64,000 bases of DNA from a virus. The notes under the pieces are model-generated. The model was not told the DNA's origin. It did not search any database and was given only the letters and a program-made list of their open reading frames with translations. The stretch is taken from IMG/VR virus record IMGVR_UViG_3300029957_000008, positions 1-64,000 of that record. The stretch is one strand, 5' to 3'. The position numbers and the translations under genes are program-made. Every line of letters begins with the position of its first letter. The stretch's first letter is position 1. Positions 23,535 to 32,058 of this stretch are shown one piece after another.

Positions 23535-24100
23535 CCGTGTTTTGTAATATCTGTGGAAAAAGGAGACCAGCTCTCGATGATGCCGGAGTCGTGGTATCCT
23601 TCAAATAGCTGGCCATTTCCTCGAAGCTTAAAATTCCCATCAAGCTCGGCATTGCCTGCGGCACGACAAAACCCTGACAGCTCGCTTTTACCGTGGCACC
23701 AAGCCCCGCTGACTCCAGCTCGTTCCCTTACTAGGCAGTTCTCGTAGATCTTGCCACCCTGACAGCAGGCTTCGTCTTTAATACGGGCGTGGCCAAAAAT
23801 GTCTACGTCCCCGTACAAGAAGCACCCACCCTCGGCCACCGCTTCTTCCCTTAATGTGGCCGAATTCCAAATCCAGCAGCTGTTTTTTGCTTTGGCGTCG
23901 TCTTTTACGGTTCCGTCTAGATATACGAATGCGTCGTTATAAACCCAACAATTATCGTCGTGGCTCAGGTTTCTCTCTGACTGGATGAACCCGCCTAGCG
24001 AACCAGCTTTGACGTCTCCGAAACTTCTTACCGCTCTAATCCTTTGTACAATGATACCAAAATGGTTGTGAAATTCTTTTGTAAATTCGTATTTCTTCAA
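23531..24100 (-). CDS. polymer-forming beta-helix protein
   Basis: A 189-residue protein made of repeated short strands with NCWVYNDAFVYLDGTV-like and GGCFLYGDVDIFG-like units, consistent with a left-handed or polymer-forming beta-helix fold. Similar GGFIQSERNLS-type proteins are common and uncharacterised in phages. TTG start at 24100 with AGGTGG upstream inside a CACCTAGGTG palindrome. Confidence 0.6.
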   Translation of the reverse strand: MKKYEFTKEFHNHFGIIVQRIRAVRSFGDVKAGSLGGFIQSERNLSHDDNCWVYNDAFVYLDGTVKDDAKAKNSCWIWNSATLREEAVAEGGCFLYGDVDIFGHARIKDEACCQGGKIYENCLVRERAGVSGAWCHGKSELSGFCRAAGNAELDGNFKLRGNGQLFEGYHDSGIIESWSPFSTDITKHG

Positions 24101-24106
24101 TCAAAC

Positions 24107-24123
24107 CACCTAGGTGAATTATA
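24107..24123 (-). promoter_or_regulatory. CACCTAGGTG palindrome beside a TATAAT box
   Basis: A perfect 10-bp palindrome (24107-24116) abuts a leftward TATAAT (24123-24118); no good -35 box is visible. The half-site CCACCTAGG is shared with the 11-bp inverted repeat at 3416-3426. It may be an operator. Confidence 0.3.
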
Positions 24124-24139
24124 GCACGGATTCTCCAAG

Positions 24140-24523
24140 TTACTTATCAATTTTTGGGTTCTTACCCCATTCCTTCGCTCGTTCATCAAACGGCCGGGTG
24201 TCCGCAGGTGTGTTTGCGAGGTAGTCAATGAATCCCGATCCGTCCTCTAGAGCGTTCATGCACATCTGGTCGAAGAACTTGTAAAGCTCGGTGTTCCCAT
24301 CCTCTTCTTCCTTTTCGAACTCGCGCTTCACGTCCTTGGCAAACCCGTCAGGATCTGTCACTCGATATTGCTGTAGGAATTTTGCCTTTCTGTCGTCGAA
24401 GCCCTGACAGTCCTCAGACTGTTCAAACGCCCACGCCAACGTTTCTACACCAATGGCTACAGTAAAGACACCGTTCTTAATAGATACACTCAGAGGAGCC
24501 TGTCGCCCTTTGTATGATTTCAT
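24140..24523 (-). CDS. hypothetical protein
   Basis: A 127-residue acidic protein (SIKNGVFTVAIGVETLAWA, then FAKDVKREFEKEEEDG) of a type seen in other phage genomes without known function. ATG start, ribosome site GGAGAAAA. Confidence 0.6.
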   Translation of the reverse strand: MKSYKGRQAPLSVSIKNGVFTVAIGVETLAWAFEQSEDCQGFDDRKAKFLQQYRVTDPDGFAKDVKREFEKEEEDGNTELYKFFDQMCMNALEDGSGFIDYLANTPADTRPFDERAKEWGKNPKIDK

Positions 24524-24535
24524 CGTTTTTCTCCT

Positions 24536-24796
24536 TTACTCTGGCAACTGAAACCCGCACAAGTATCCCTTCTTCAGGACTTCCTTCTTCGTCCTACTGC
24601 AGTACTTGCAACGGGATAGAACCTTCTCACCCTCGTCTGTTTCTACTTTCTCTTGGTAGAACTCGTGAGGAATAGGCTTCCGGATTGACTTATCGGTCGT
24701 TGGTACAGATCCACACTTCAGACAAGGATCGCAAGGGCTTGGTGAATCACTCCCCCAAATCATCGTGTCGCTGCACGGGCATTCGTAGTATCTCAC
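24536..24796 (-). CDS. zinc-ribbon hypothetical protein
   Basis: An 86-residue protein with three Cys pairs: CPCSD, CDPCLKCG and CKYC, suggesting one or two zinc ribbons. It overlaps the next upstream gene by four bases (ATGA-type). Function unknown. Confidence 0.6.
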   Translation of the reverse strand: MRYYECPCSDTMIWGSDSPSPCDPCLKCGSVPTTDKSIRKPIPHEFYQEKVETDEGEKVLSRCKYCSRTKKEVLKKGYLCGFQLPE

Positions 24797-25062
24797 AGTA
24801 GAAGCCCCTTCGGCCCGGTACCCACATACGCAAAAGTCTTGGCATCAAAATACACAGAATCTATCTTGTTGTCCTTGACAGGCTCCTTGCGATACAACTC
24901 ATAGACTGCACGACCCCAAAGTGAATCGAGTGGTCCGCGTGCCCCATAGTTTTCCATGGTGTCGCCGTCGATCTCCAGATTGCCCTTGTAAAAGTAGCAA
25001 CCGTTAGGTCGTTTGCTTTCGTAAGCCTTCTTTAACTGCTGGGCTGTTGTAATTTGCATCAT
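24793..25062 (-). CDS. hypothetical protein
   Basis: An 89-residue soluble protein (ITTAQQLKKAYES start, FDAKTFAYVGTGPKG end). It overlaps the SbcC-like gene stop by four bases, so it is translationally coupled to it. Not recognised. Confidence 0.6.
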   Translation of the reverse strand: MMQITTAQQLKKAYESKRPNGCYFYKGNLEIDGDTMENYGARGPLDSLWGRAVYELYRKEPVKDNKIDSVYFDAKTFAYVGTGPKGLLL

Positions 25063-27269
25063 ACTATCCTACTAATCCCATCAACCTGCTCGACTTCAAT
25101 CACCTGATTGAATAAGTTGCAAAACTCCGAGCTGTGGTCAACTACTAATACCAAACGTTCGCCTACGACGCTTTGAAGCATCTCGATACAGCTTTCCTTG
25201 GCTACGCTATCTAATCCGTGCAAGCTCTCATCCAGCATTAAGAAGTTTGGATAAACACCACGACGAGATCCTACAACATTACTAACGGCCAAGTCAACAC
25301 CTAATTCAACCGCTACCTGCATACCACCAGAAACGCCCGACTTAAAGGAAACCTTCCTGCCACGGTTGTAAATAACTGGTGTGATCCTGCTGCTTACATT
25401 ACCACTTGAGGCGGCTACCTTCTCGGTCTCGAACTCAATGCTCAGGTGACGTACGTTGGCTACTTGACTAAGAATGTCGTTCGCCTGAGCAGAAATCTCA
25501 GTAAGGACATCACTAAATATGGCCCCCAAAAAGCCGTTACGGCCTACTAGGGCCACGATATCTGACTGTAGGTTGTATTCTACTTGTTTCTCCTGGTAGT
25601 TCTTGGTCGCTTTCTCCATGGCCGATACGGCCATATTAACTACTCCTTGGCGCTCCTTCTTAACGGCTTCCAGCTGCTTGAAATTGCTGATATTCTGCTC
25701 AAGGGCTCTAATCTGTAGCGAAGTCTCTTCCTTTTCCTTACACAGCTTGTTGTAGCTCTCTTTTTCGGCCATAATGGCCGTATTGAGCTTGTTACTAAAC
25801 TCAGTTTTGATAGCTTTCTCATCCTCAAACAGAGAAGTCAATCTCAACGACTTCTCGGCTTTAAAGGCCGTTTCGGCCTGGTCAAGCCGCTTTGTAACTT
25901 CGCCAATTTCAACAACCAAAGTAACCCCCATAGGATGTGGCTCGGGATCCTTGATTGCTTCCAGGGCTGACTTCTTCGAATTAAGCTCCAGGACTCCCCG
26001 TGCCTTCAGGGCGTCCGTCTCTTGCTTCATCGCAAGCTGCAGGGCTTCCAGCTCTTTCTTCTTTACTGCCAGTTTGGCCAACTTCTCTTCCTGAACCTTC
26101 TGGGCCTCAACCGTCTTCACCAGGTCAATCTGTGCCTTGTCCCAGATACGCTCGCACCTAGGGCACAGGCTGTCCCTCAGTCTTGCTTCTTCGCTCTTAA
26201 GCCTGTTGAGTTCTGCTGCAGCAGGTACTAGGCTGGAGATCTCTAGATTGACCTTGCTAATATCTGCGTTGAACTTGGCCTGTAGGGCATTCAGTTGCTC
26301 CCTGAAGTAAGCCTTCAGTTTGGTAATTTCATTCTCTAGGTCGGAGCGTAGCTTCTGGACTACAAGTTTTTGGTCGTTGTCATACTGACGACACTTGTCC
26401 AGCTTTTCCTTGAGTTCGGTAAGGGTGGCTTTGTAGGTGTTGATTTCCTCTGGCTTGTCTAGGTTGTTAACCGCCTGAATTTTACATTTGACTACCGATA
26501 GTGCGTCCTCTAGCTCTTCGTTGCTGTCGTGCCTTAAGTTACTAATGTTGTCGTCAATCTGCTTGATGGAAGTCTCAAGGTAGGTAACTGTGGTCTGAAG
26601 TGTCTTGATTTGGCTTTTTACAGTTTCGGACTCCTCAGGATTGACAACAATTTCATTTAGCTTCTCAAGGGCTATCTTGTAGACTTGCTCCTTGGTCTCT
26701 AGATCTCTCTTGAGAAACGAAATATCGCCATCCAAGGCCGATACGGCCTTACTGGCGAGGTCTGACACCTTTTCGAACTTTTCAAGGTCTAGGAGCTTGG
26801 TAAGGAAGGACTTCTTCTCAGGGTCCGACATAGACAGGAAGAGCCCTGGCTTCCTTTGGGGTCTGTAGGTAACAAGGGCGCGTAGCTCAGCATCCATTTC
26901 AAAGATGCGGTCAAGCTGGGCTTCGGCAGTCTTGCCCTTAAGGGAGTCTGTTAGGTTGCCACCTTTTACAGTTAATCCTTTCTTCCTGCCAATAGAGAAG
27001 ATTCCGTCTTTTGTTTCTAGCTTAGACTGAACATCCGGTGGATCGTCCGTATACCACGACTGTAATTCAGTCGCAGCAAACGGGCAACCACCGTAGATGT
27101 GGGAGATAGTATTCAGGAAGAAGGTTTTACCAGCTCCTGAGCCGCCGCCTGTCTCATTGACTTTACCCTTAATCAGGAGAAGACCTGACTGGGGGAGATC
27201 TACCTTGTGAGATCCTACGAAAGGACCAAAGTTTGCAAAGGATAGTTCTTGTAGTTTTAACCAATTCAC
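25059..27269 (-). CDS. SbcC/Rad50-type recombination ATPase (gp46-like)
   Basis: A 736-residue SMC-like protein that, with an SbcD-type nuclease, processes DNA ends for recombination. Walker A GGGSGAGKT (residues 41-49); a long coiled coil broken by a CPRC zinc hook near residue 368; signature SGVSGGMQ near 643; Walker B FLMLDESLHGLD near 680; and a final VVDHSSEF switch. The nuclease partner is 10 kb away on the other strand (37785). GTG start at 27269. Four GGCC-N5-GGCC palindromes fall inside this gene. Confidence 0.88.
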   Translation of the reverse strand: MNWLKLQELSFANFGPFVGSHKVDLPQSGLLLIKGKVNETGGGSGAGKTFFLNTISHIYGGCPFAATELQSWYTDDPPDVQSKLETKDGIFSIGRKKGLTVKGGNLTDSLKGKTAEAQLDRIFEMDAELRALVTYRPQRKPGLFLSMSDPEKKSFLTKLLDLEKFEKVSDLASKAVSALDGDISFLKRDLETKEQVYKIALEKLNEIVVNPEESETVKSQIKTLQTTVTYLETSIKQIDDNISNLRHDSNEELEDALSVVKCKIQAVNNLDKPEEINTYKATLTELKEKLDKCRQYDNDQKLVVQKLRSDLENEITKLKAYFREQLNALQAKFNADISKVNLEISSLVPAAAELNRLKSEEARLRDSLCPRCERIWDKAQIDLVKTVEAQKVQEEKLAKLAVKKKELEALQLAMKQETDALKARGVLELNSKKSALEAIKDPEPHPMGVTLVVEIGEVTKRLDQAETAFKAEKSLRLTSLFEDEKAIKTEFSNKLNTAIMAEKESYNKLCKEKEETSLQIRALEQNISNFKQLEAVKKERQGVVNMAVSAMEKATKNYQEKQVEYNLQSDIVALVGRNGFLGAIFSDVLTEISAQANDILSQVANVRHLSIEFETEKVAASSGNVSSRITPVIYNRGRKVSFKSGVSGGMQVAVELGVDLAVSNVVGSRRGVYPNFLMLDESLHGLDSVAKESCIEMLQSVVGERLVLVVDHSSEFCNLFNQVIEVEQVDGISRIV
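25620..26748. repeat. cluster of four GGCC-N5-GGCC interrupted palindromes
   Basis: Copies at 25620-25632, 25767-25779, 25866-25878 and 26736-26748, all inside the sbcC-like gene; two extend to perfect 17-bp palindromes. Fifteen further copies that I found elsewhere start at 12246, 16347, 29271, 31771, 38168, 41617, 42371, 42443, 46662, 47378, 50520, 51762, 62591, 62708 and 63898. Confidence 0.85.
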
Positions 27270-27287
27270 CGTGTTTTACTCTACCTC

Positions 27288-27668
27288 TTACAGGGATAAT
27301 AGAACTGTCCCCATTAGGCTGTTATACATATTCCTAACAGTTTGAATAAATAAGTAATCTTTCACTTTCTCTTCTTGTGGCAACTGTTCGTATGGAACAA
27401 AACAGGGGTGTTCTTTCTTTTCAGGGTCTTTGATGGGTCCGTACTTCCATCCAGTTTCAGCTTTCTCAATCAACCATGATTCGTGTTGCTGCTTTGGAGT
27501 GCTTCCCCTAAGTACTAGATTAACCCCCTCTATTGAGCTTTTTTTCTGCCAAGATGGAGATTGTTCCCAGGCTATCTGGGATTCATCTCCACGAGCCTCA
27601 CAATAAAGGCGATTCATTTCATGGGCCGCCTCAGCACATTTCTCGATAATTTTCAACTCTGTAATCAT
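27288..27668 (-). CDS. RyR-domain protein
   Basis: A 126-residue protein starting at ATG 27668, chosen because AGGAAGG lies five bases upstream and the previous gene ends at 27679. The C-terminal half contains GWKYGPIKDPEKKEHPCFVPYEQLPQ (quoted in parts: KEHPCFVPYEQLP, EEKVKDYLF), the core of the RyR (ryanodine receptor repeat) domain. In bacteria and phages this domain is linked by others to nucleotide-signalling conflict systems; its role here is unknown. Confidence 0.7.
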   Translation of the reverse strand: MITELKIIEKCAEAAHEMNRLYCEARGDESQIAWEQSPSWQKKSSIEGVNLVLRGSTPKQQHESWLIEKAETGWKYGPIKDPEKKEHPCFVPYEQLPQEEKVKDYLFIQTVRNMYNSLMGTVLLSL

Positions 27669-27678
27669 AACGTCCTTC

Positions 27679-27954
27679 CTAAGAGTAATTCTTTCTACCC
27701 GCATTTGGGTCCGAGTTTGCAATCCGCTCATGCATCATGTCCTCAATGTCTGCAAAGCGCTCTACCGCCTTGGGCATGGCCCCGTTATCCAAGACTTCCT
27801 TAATCGACGTACTAGGCCCCGAACCGTCCCGAATAAGCTCGGTGCCACACTTACAAGTCTTCTGTGCTGGTGGAACGGTATCGAAAGAGGAACTTGTTGT
27901 CAAGAACCTCTTCCGAGTACCGCAGTTAGGGCAGTGAGTGTTGTAAAGGGGCAT
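27679..27954 (-). CDS. FmdB-like zinc ribbon protein
   Basis: A 91-residue protein beginning MPLYNTHCPNCG, with a second pair CKCG, the FmdB/Zn-ribbon regulator pattern. I chose the ATG at 27954, one base after the preceding TAG stop, over an upstream ATG at 27966. Such proteins are frequent small phage products, possibly protein-protein adaptors. Confidence 0.65.
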   Translation of the reverse strand: MPLYNTHCPNCGTRKRFLTTSSSFDTVPPAQKTCKCGTELIRDGSGPSTSIKEVLDNGAMPKAVERFADIEDMMHERIANSDPNAGRKNYS

Positions 27955-27955
27955 C

Positions 27956-28582
27956 CTACCGAACAAACATCGTGATTAGTGCAGCGGTCTCAAGGAGTGC
28001 AAGCAAGCTGACAATGACCAGAGCCAGGTTCTTCTTGATTGCCGACTCAACCACCACAGCTTCTTCCTTCATGTCCACTTCAATAGCCTTGACCTCGGCA
28101 ACAACATTTTCAGGAAGCTTGCGGACTACGGCAACCACCTTATTGATTTCCGTCGTGGTCTTATCCATCCAAGAAGCAAGTTCTTCCTGAACCCGCTTAC
28201 GTTCATTGTTGACTGACGTCTCAAGCTCGGTCAGAACACCTGCAGCCTTAGTCTTGGCGGAATCAAGATTCTTCTGCGCCGTATTGACTTCCTCGACTAC
28301 GGCGCTAGCTGCCTTGGTAAGGTCTTCAACCGAAGTCTTAACAACGGCCTTGGCCTCAGTAACCGTGGCGGTTTCAACTTTGGCTGATACGGCCTCTGCA
28401 GTCTTGACTTCGGTTACAACAGCTTGGGTTGCTCCCGTCGTGACACTCTCCACCGTAGTCACAACTGGTGCAACTGCGGCTTCTGCACTTTTAACCTCGG
28501 TAACAACCACATTTCCCGCCGTTACGGCGGCGTTTTCAACCTGTACTGCAACATTTCCTACGCTTGTATCAACTTCGCTCAT
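27956..28582 (-). CDS. tail-anchored Ala/Val-rich coiled-coil protein
   Basis: A 208-residue protein of repeating Val-Thr-Glu-Val-Lys type heptads, a charged coiled coil (residues 100-165) and one C-terminal hydrophobic helix (LALVIVSLLALLETAALI) ending in Arg, as in tail-anchored membrane proteins. It may tether something to the inner membrane. No family recognised. Confidence 0.6.
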   Translation of the reverse strand: MSEVDTSVGNVAVQVENAAVTAGNVVVTEVKSAEAAVAPVVTTVESVTTGATQAVVTEVKTAEAVSAKVETATVTEAKAVVKTSVEDLTKAASAVVEEVNTAQKNLDSAKTKAAGVLTELETSVNNERKRVQEELASWMDKTTTEINKVVAVVRKLPENVVAEVKAIEVDMKEEAVVVESAIKKNLALVIVSLLALLETAALITMFVR

Positions 28583-28917
28583 GATTTCTTCTTCTCCTCA
28601 ATGAATTGAATTCGGTAACTGTCACTTAATTCTGGGCACACCAACGGAAACAGGGTGTACGCAATCAAGCCTTTTATTTCTGCCATTTTACATATACAGA
28701 GATCTTTCCTGTTAAGAACCAACTTTCCTAAGATGTATTCTAATTTTCTAACCGCAGCAAGTAGCGTGCGTTCAAGTTCCTTAACTTCTCCCTTCGCTAC
28801 GTTTACAGAAACGGAATCTACTCGTTCTTTTGGACAAATAACCCAACCCGAGCCAAATCGATTCTGTCTAGGCTTTCCATACCACAAATCCGTAATTTTA
28901 GTGTAATATTCTTTCAT
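28579..28917 (-). CDS. hypothetical protein
   Basis: A 112-residue protein (KITDLWYGKPRQNRFG start, Lys-rich end). It overlaps the next gene by four bases. Not recognised. Confidence 0.6.
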   Translation of the reverse strand: MKEYYTKITDLWYGKPRQNRFGSGWVICPKERVDSVSVNVAKGEVKELERTLLAAVRKLEYILGKLVLNRKDLCICKMAEIKGLIAYTLFPLVCPELSDSYRIQFIEEKKKS

Positions 28918-28934
28918 GACAATTTCTATTTCTC

Positions 28935-29324
28935 CTAAAAGGTGTGATCATATTTTTCTAGAAACTTGTAATAGTCTTTTAATGCCTTCTTGTGCTCTTT
29001 CAAGAACTTTATGGAATCCTTTCCCAATTCAATAACTTGTCTTACAATATCCTTAGCCGTCCTCTTAGCGTTTTCTAGTGCTTGAACTTTGGTAATGATT
29101 TCCATGTCTCGACAACTAGGCATCGGGACGACCCCCGGCTCCGCCAGTTTTTGGCGGTGATACAGAGTATAGTCGGTTGGCGTATTACAGGCTCTTTCTA
29201 CTGCCCGCTTACGGGCCTTTGCTCCAGCTAGATTCATTTGGGCATTATTAATGGCTTCCTCAACAATTTTGGCCGTATCGGCCATTTTTTCTATGGCCAG
29301 CTTGTTTTTACTCTTACCATCCAT
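28935..29324 (-). CDS. helical hypothetical protein
   Basis: A 129-residue helical protein starting at ATG 29324 (MDGKSKNK), just after the chaperonin stop at 29327. Charged heptads at both ends suggest coiled coil. Not recognised. Confidence 0.6.
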   Translation of the reverse strand: MDGKSKNKLAIEKMADTAKIVEEAINNAQMNLAGAKARKRAVERACNTPTDYTLYHRQKLAEPGVVPMPSCRDMEIITKVQALENAKRTAKDIVRQVIELGKDSIKFLKEHKKALKDYYKFLEKYDHTF

Positions 29325-29326
29325 TT

Positions 29327-31174
29327 CTACGCCCTCTCGTTTGCTGGGTTCCAACCGGAATCCCTAATAAAGCTATTATAGTCCGCCCCTTCGATTTTGT
29401 CCACTTCTTTATCACGAGGATAAACAACACACCCACCAAGAGTTCCCAGCAAGGTGGCAATACTAATGCTGTTTTTCAAAGCTTCCCGGACTGCAGGAAG
29501 AGAATCGAGAATGCCGTTTTCGATGGCATTAACTACCTCGTTCTTACTAATATCCCGGACCATTACGTTTTCGAGCTTGCCGTTCTTCCGGAACGTGAAG
29601 TCCTTCGTCAAGGATTCGTAGCTGGTATCCAACCCGGCATTTTCGTACAGGGTGATGATGGGCATCCAAAGGGCCAGCTTAATAATTTCCGCCTGAACAG
29701 GATCGTTGTCATCCAGAGTATTAATAAGCTTTGCAAGCATCCAGCCACCCCCAATCAAAGCGCCGTGTTTAAGGGCGCCTCGAACCGCGCAAACCGCGTC
29801 TTCCGCCCTATCTCTGCGCTCTTTAAGCTCTCCATTGGAACTACCAATAACCTTTAGCTTCGCAATGCCGCCAGTAAGCTTCGCCACCCGTTCATTGGTA
29901 AGGTCTGCCTCAAGCTTGCTTTCCGAGCTGGCTAGTTGCTGTTTAACTACTTCCAATCGCTGCAGGAGTAGTTCTTCGTCGGCGAAACCAACAACGCTGC
30001 TGCGGTACCGGCCACACTCGTAGGTGGTAACCCCTGCAGGAACCCAAATAGGAGTTCCGGCATCATTTTCCTCGATTTTGATGTTACCAAAGTCCGTCTT
30101 GTAGCTCCCCTCGCCATCATCGGGAACCATCTCGATTGTCTCAAGCGGACGGGTGACTTGGTCTAGGACCGTAGCACCTGTGACTGCGGCAAGGTCGTCC
30201 AGGAAGTTCTTCTGGCCATTCATCAACGGAGACTGAGGAACAACTAGAGGAAAAACATTGATCTGTTCAGGATTACCAGTGATAAAGGCAAACTGAGCAA
30301 GGACCGACTCCGAGAAGCCCGTAGCTACGACAACTAGGTTGTGGCTAGTAATCCAGCCATCCTTCCAGCCGTCAGCTACTTTAACCAAAGCGGGCAGGAT
30401 ATTCTGGAAATCGGTAATTCGACCAAGGTACAACAAAAACAACGGCTTGTCAGCGACAATTCGCTGGGTGGTGTTGTCGTTAATAAACGTAGGGAAGAAC
30501 TTCGCACAGCTCTCCTCGTATCCCATAGCAATCGGGAAGCCCTTGATGGACTCGACTTCGTAGGAAGTAGGGCCAGAGCTTTCGATAATGGTCACATTTC
30601 CATCATCGCCACAAATATCAAAGCACTTCATGACGGCATCACCTAGTTCGGTGTCACCGTTGCCTGAAAGAGCGGCAACTGAATGCAGCAGCTTACGGCC
30701 AGTCTCTGTTCCTAGGGAGCAGGTTATGGCCGATTTGTCAATCAAGGGCTCCAGGACGTTCTTGTAGACATTTTGGATGGTCTTAATAACCTTGATGGGC
30801 GGTACGCCCGGATTCTTCTTGCAGTATTCTAGGGTGTACCTGACAAATGCCTCAGCCAGAATGGTAGCTGTTGTGGTTCCATCGCCGGCCTCTACAGCGG
30901 TCCTTACGGACGCATCTCGGGCCGCTTCTAGGATGTTCTGGTCTACTGCATCGGGGAACCCAAGGGAGCGGAAGACTGTAACTCCGTCTTTGGTAACCAT
31001 CGGAGCCAGATCCATCTCCTGACGTTCAATCAGGACGGGGTGGCCACCAGGGCCGAGTGTGCCTCCAACGATTTTAGCGATTTTCTCCATCGTGGAGAGA
31101 ATGTGGTTCTCTAACTTTTCAGAACGTGGTAAAACGGTCTTAAAGGCTGCGTGTGGCTTAACGGTAGATGCCAA
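29327..31174 (-). CDS. phage GroEL-like chaperonin
   Basis: A 615-residue group I chaperonin, longer than bacterial GroEL (about 548). ATP-site motifs are present: GGTLGPGGHPVLI (residue 37 on), DGVTVFRS, and GDGTTTAT at 97; the equatorial C-terminal GGG-like motif is ALIGGGWMLAKL. The apical domain is divergent and there is no Gly-Met tail. Phage chaperonins of this sort are known from some large phages and are proposed to fold capsid proteins. TTG start with AGGAG eight bases upstream; own promoter at 31200-31228. A possible partner is the 37432 product. Confidence 0.85.
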   Translation of the reverse strand: MASTVKPHAAFKTVLPRSEKLENHILSTMEKIAKIVGGTLGPGGHPVLIERQEMDLAPMVTKDGVTVFRSLGFPDAVDQNILEAARDASVRTAVEAGDGTTTATILAEAFVRYTLEYCKKNPGVPPIKVIKTIQNVYKNVLEPLIDKSAITCSLGTETGRKLLHSVAALSGNGDTELGDAVMKCFDICGDDGNVTIIESSGPTSYEVESIKGFPIAMGYEESCAKFFPTFINDNTTQRIVADKPLFLLYLGRITDFQNILPALVKVADGWKDGWITSHNLVVVATGFSESVLAQFAFITGNPEQINVFPLVVPQSPLMNGQKNFLDDLAAVTGATVLDQVTRPLETIEMVPDDGEGSYKTDFGNIKIEENDAGTPIWVPAGVTTYECGRYRSSVVGFADEELLLQRLEVVKQQLASSESKLEADLTNERVAKLTGGIAKLKVIGSSNGELKERRDRAEDAVCAVRGALKHGALIGGGWMLAKLINTLDDNDPVQAEIIKLALWMPIITLYENAGLDTSYESLTKDFTFRKNGKLENVMVRDISKNEVVNAIENGILDSLPAVREALKNSISIATLLGTLGGCVVYPRDKEVDKIEGADYNSFIRDSGWNPANERA

Positions 31175-31199
31175 ATTATACTCCTGAGTTGAAGAGGAT

Positions 31200-31228
31200 A
31201 TTGTATCACAACTTCACATCCGCGTCAA
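31200..31228 (-). promoter_or_regulatory. promoter of the chaperonin gene
   Basis: Leftward TTGACG (31228-31223), 17-base spacer with GTTGTGA, TACAAT (31205-31200); the TTG start lies 26 bases downstream with an AGGAG ribosome site between. Confidence 0.7.
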
Positions 31229-31272
31229 CAGGAAGTTATTACTTTTCACCATTTTGGTAGAAAGTTTGACCT

Positions 31273-31291
31273 TTCCACCGTTTCGGTGGAA
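31273..31291. repeat. short perfect hairpin TTCCACCG-TTT-CGGTGGAA
   Basis: An 8-bp stem with a three-base loop in the divergent region between chaperonin and winged-helix genes; a looser ACCATTTTGGT copy precedes it at about 31247-31257. It could be an operator for the leftward promoter. Confidence 0.4.
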
Positions 31292-31413
31292 TCCTACTTT
31301 CGGAGGTCGGCAGGTGTGATATTGTGAGCTGGTGTCGTCTAAAGTAAGTTACTAATAACTACCGAAATGTAGTTTGGTGTGGGAGGTATTCTTACCCGGA
31401 ATTGCACAGGAAA

Positions 31414-31691
31414 GTGAACGGGTATTCACTTTTTGTGCATTTTGTGAACAGGTGTTCACTTTTTATTAGCAAGAATTCAAATTCCTTTATGATTTCAAGG
31501 AGTTGCTGAAAAGTGAACGCTTGTTCGCACCCTAGTAGTTCTTACTCTTCTCTTTCTTAAGATCCGGATCTCAGATCCTAGTTTGTGAATAGGCGTTCAC
31601 TTTCGTGTGCCCACTTTCAAATTCCTCAATAAACTCACCTAGTTACAGGAAAGTGAATAAGTATTCACCTTAAAAGTGAATGCCTATTCAC
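31414..31691. repeat. six 16-bp palindromic iterons, candidate origin or operator array
   Basis: Consensus GTGAAYnnnnRTTCAC. Copies at 31414-31429, 31444-31459, 31513-31528 (one mismatch), 31585-31600, 31653-31668 and 31676-31691; start-to-start distances are 30, 69, 72, 68 and 23. The DNA between is A+T-rich. The array sits at the point where transcription diverges, directly before a winged-helix gene and a replication-organiser-like gene, and the last copy abuts the rightward promoter. Origin or autoregulatory operator, or both, is inference. Confidence 0.7.
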
Positions 31692-31699
31692 TTTTTGAC

Positions 31700-31729
31700 T
31701 TGATTTACTACTCGCCTTCCTGTTATAAT
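31700..31729 (+). promoter_or_regulatory. rightward promoter of the winged-helix gene
   Basis: TTGATT (31700-31705), 18-base spacer, TATAAT (31724-31729), with the ATG at 31742. The sixth iteron ends nine bases upstream of the -35 box, so a bound repressor would touch the promoter. Confidence 0.6.
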
Positions 31730-31741
31730 TCCATTCCTCAA

Positions 31742-32056
31742 ATGAACGAGAAATTAAAATACTTGGATGGGGCCGAACTGGCCCCCGTTAAGATAATACC
31801 CCTTTTGCTCAGTCTAGGGTTTAAACACACTGAGACACTAGCCATCCTACTCTGTCTATCAGAGTTGGATGAGGCAAACCACCTACGGGTGTTTATCTCC
31901 GAAATAGCCGATAGAATAAAAGTAACGACAAGGGTAGTTTACTATGCTCTCGATAAAGCAAAAGGATTTGGCCTCATGAAGGAAGACGGTCGTTATTTTT
32001 TGGGGGATTTTATCACGGAGTTGGTTTCTATTCAAAAAACACAGGAGGAAAGATAA
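31742..32056 (+). CDS. winged-helix DNA-binding protein
   Basis: A 104-residue protein from the ATG at 31742 (MNEKLKYLDG), chosen because the promoter -10 box lies inside any longer frame. FISEIADRIKVTTRVVYYALDKAKGFGLM is a helix-turn-helix plus wing pattern (residues about 58-86). As the first gene after the iterons it is the best candidate to bind them, as repressor or replication initiator accessory. Two bases separate it from the next gene. Confidence 0.65.
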   Translation: MNEKLKYLDGAELAPVKIIPLLLSLGFKHTETLAILLCLSELDEANHLRVFISEIADRIKVTTRVVYYALDKAKGFGLMKEDGRYFLGDFITELVSIQKTQEER

Positions 32057-32058
32057 AT

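Noticed and set aside
31414-31691. CRISPR array
   Set aside because: The units are 16-bp palindromes with unequal spacers of 7-56 bases and no cas genes are nearby.
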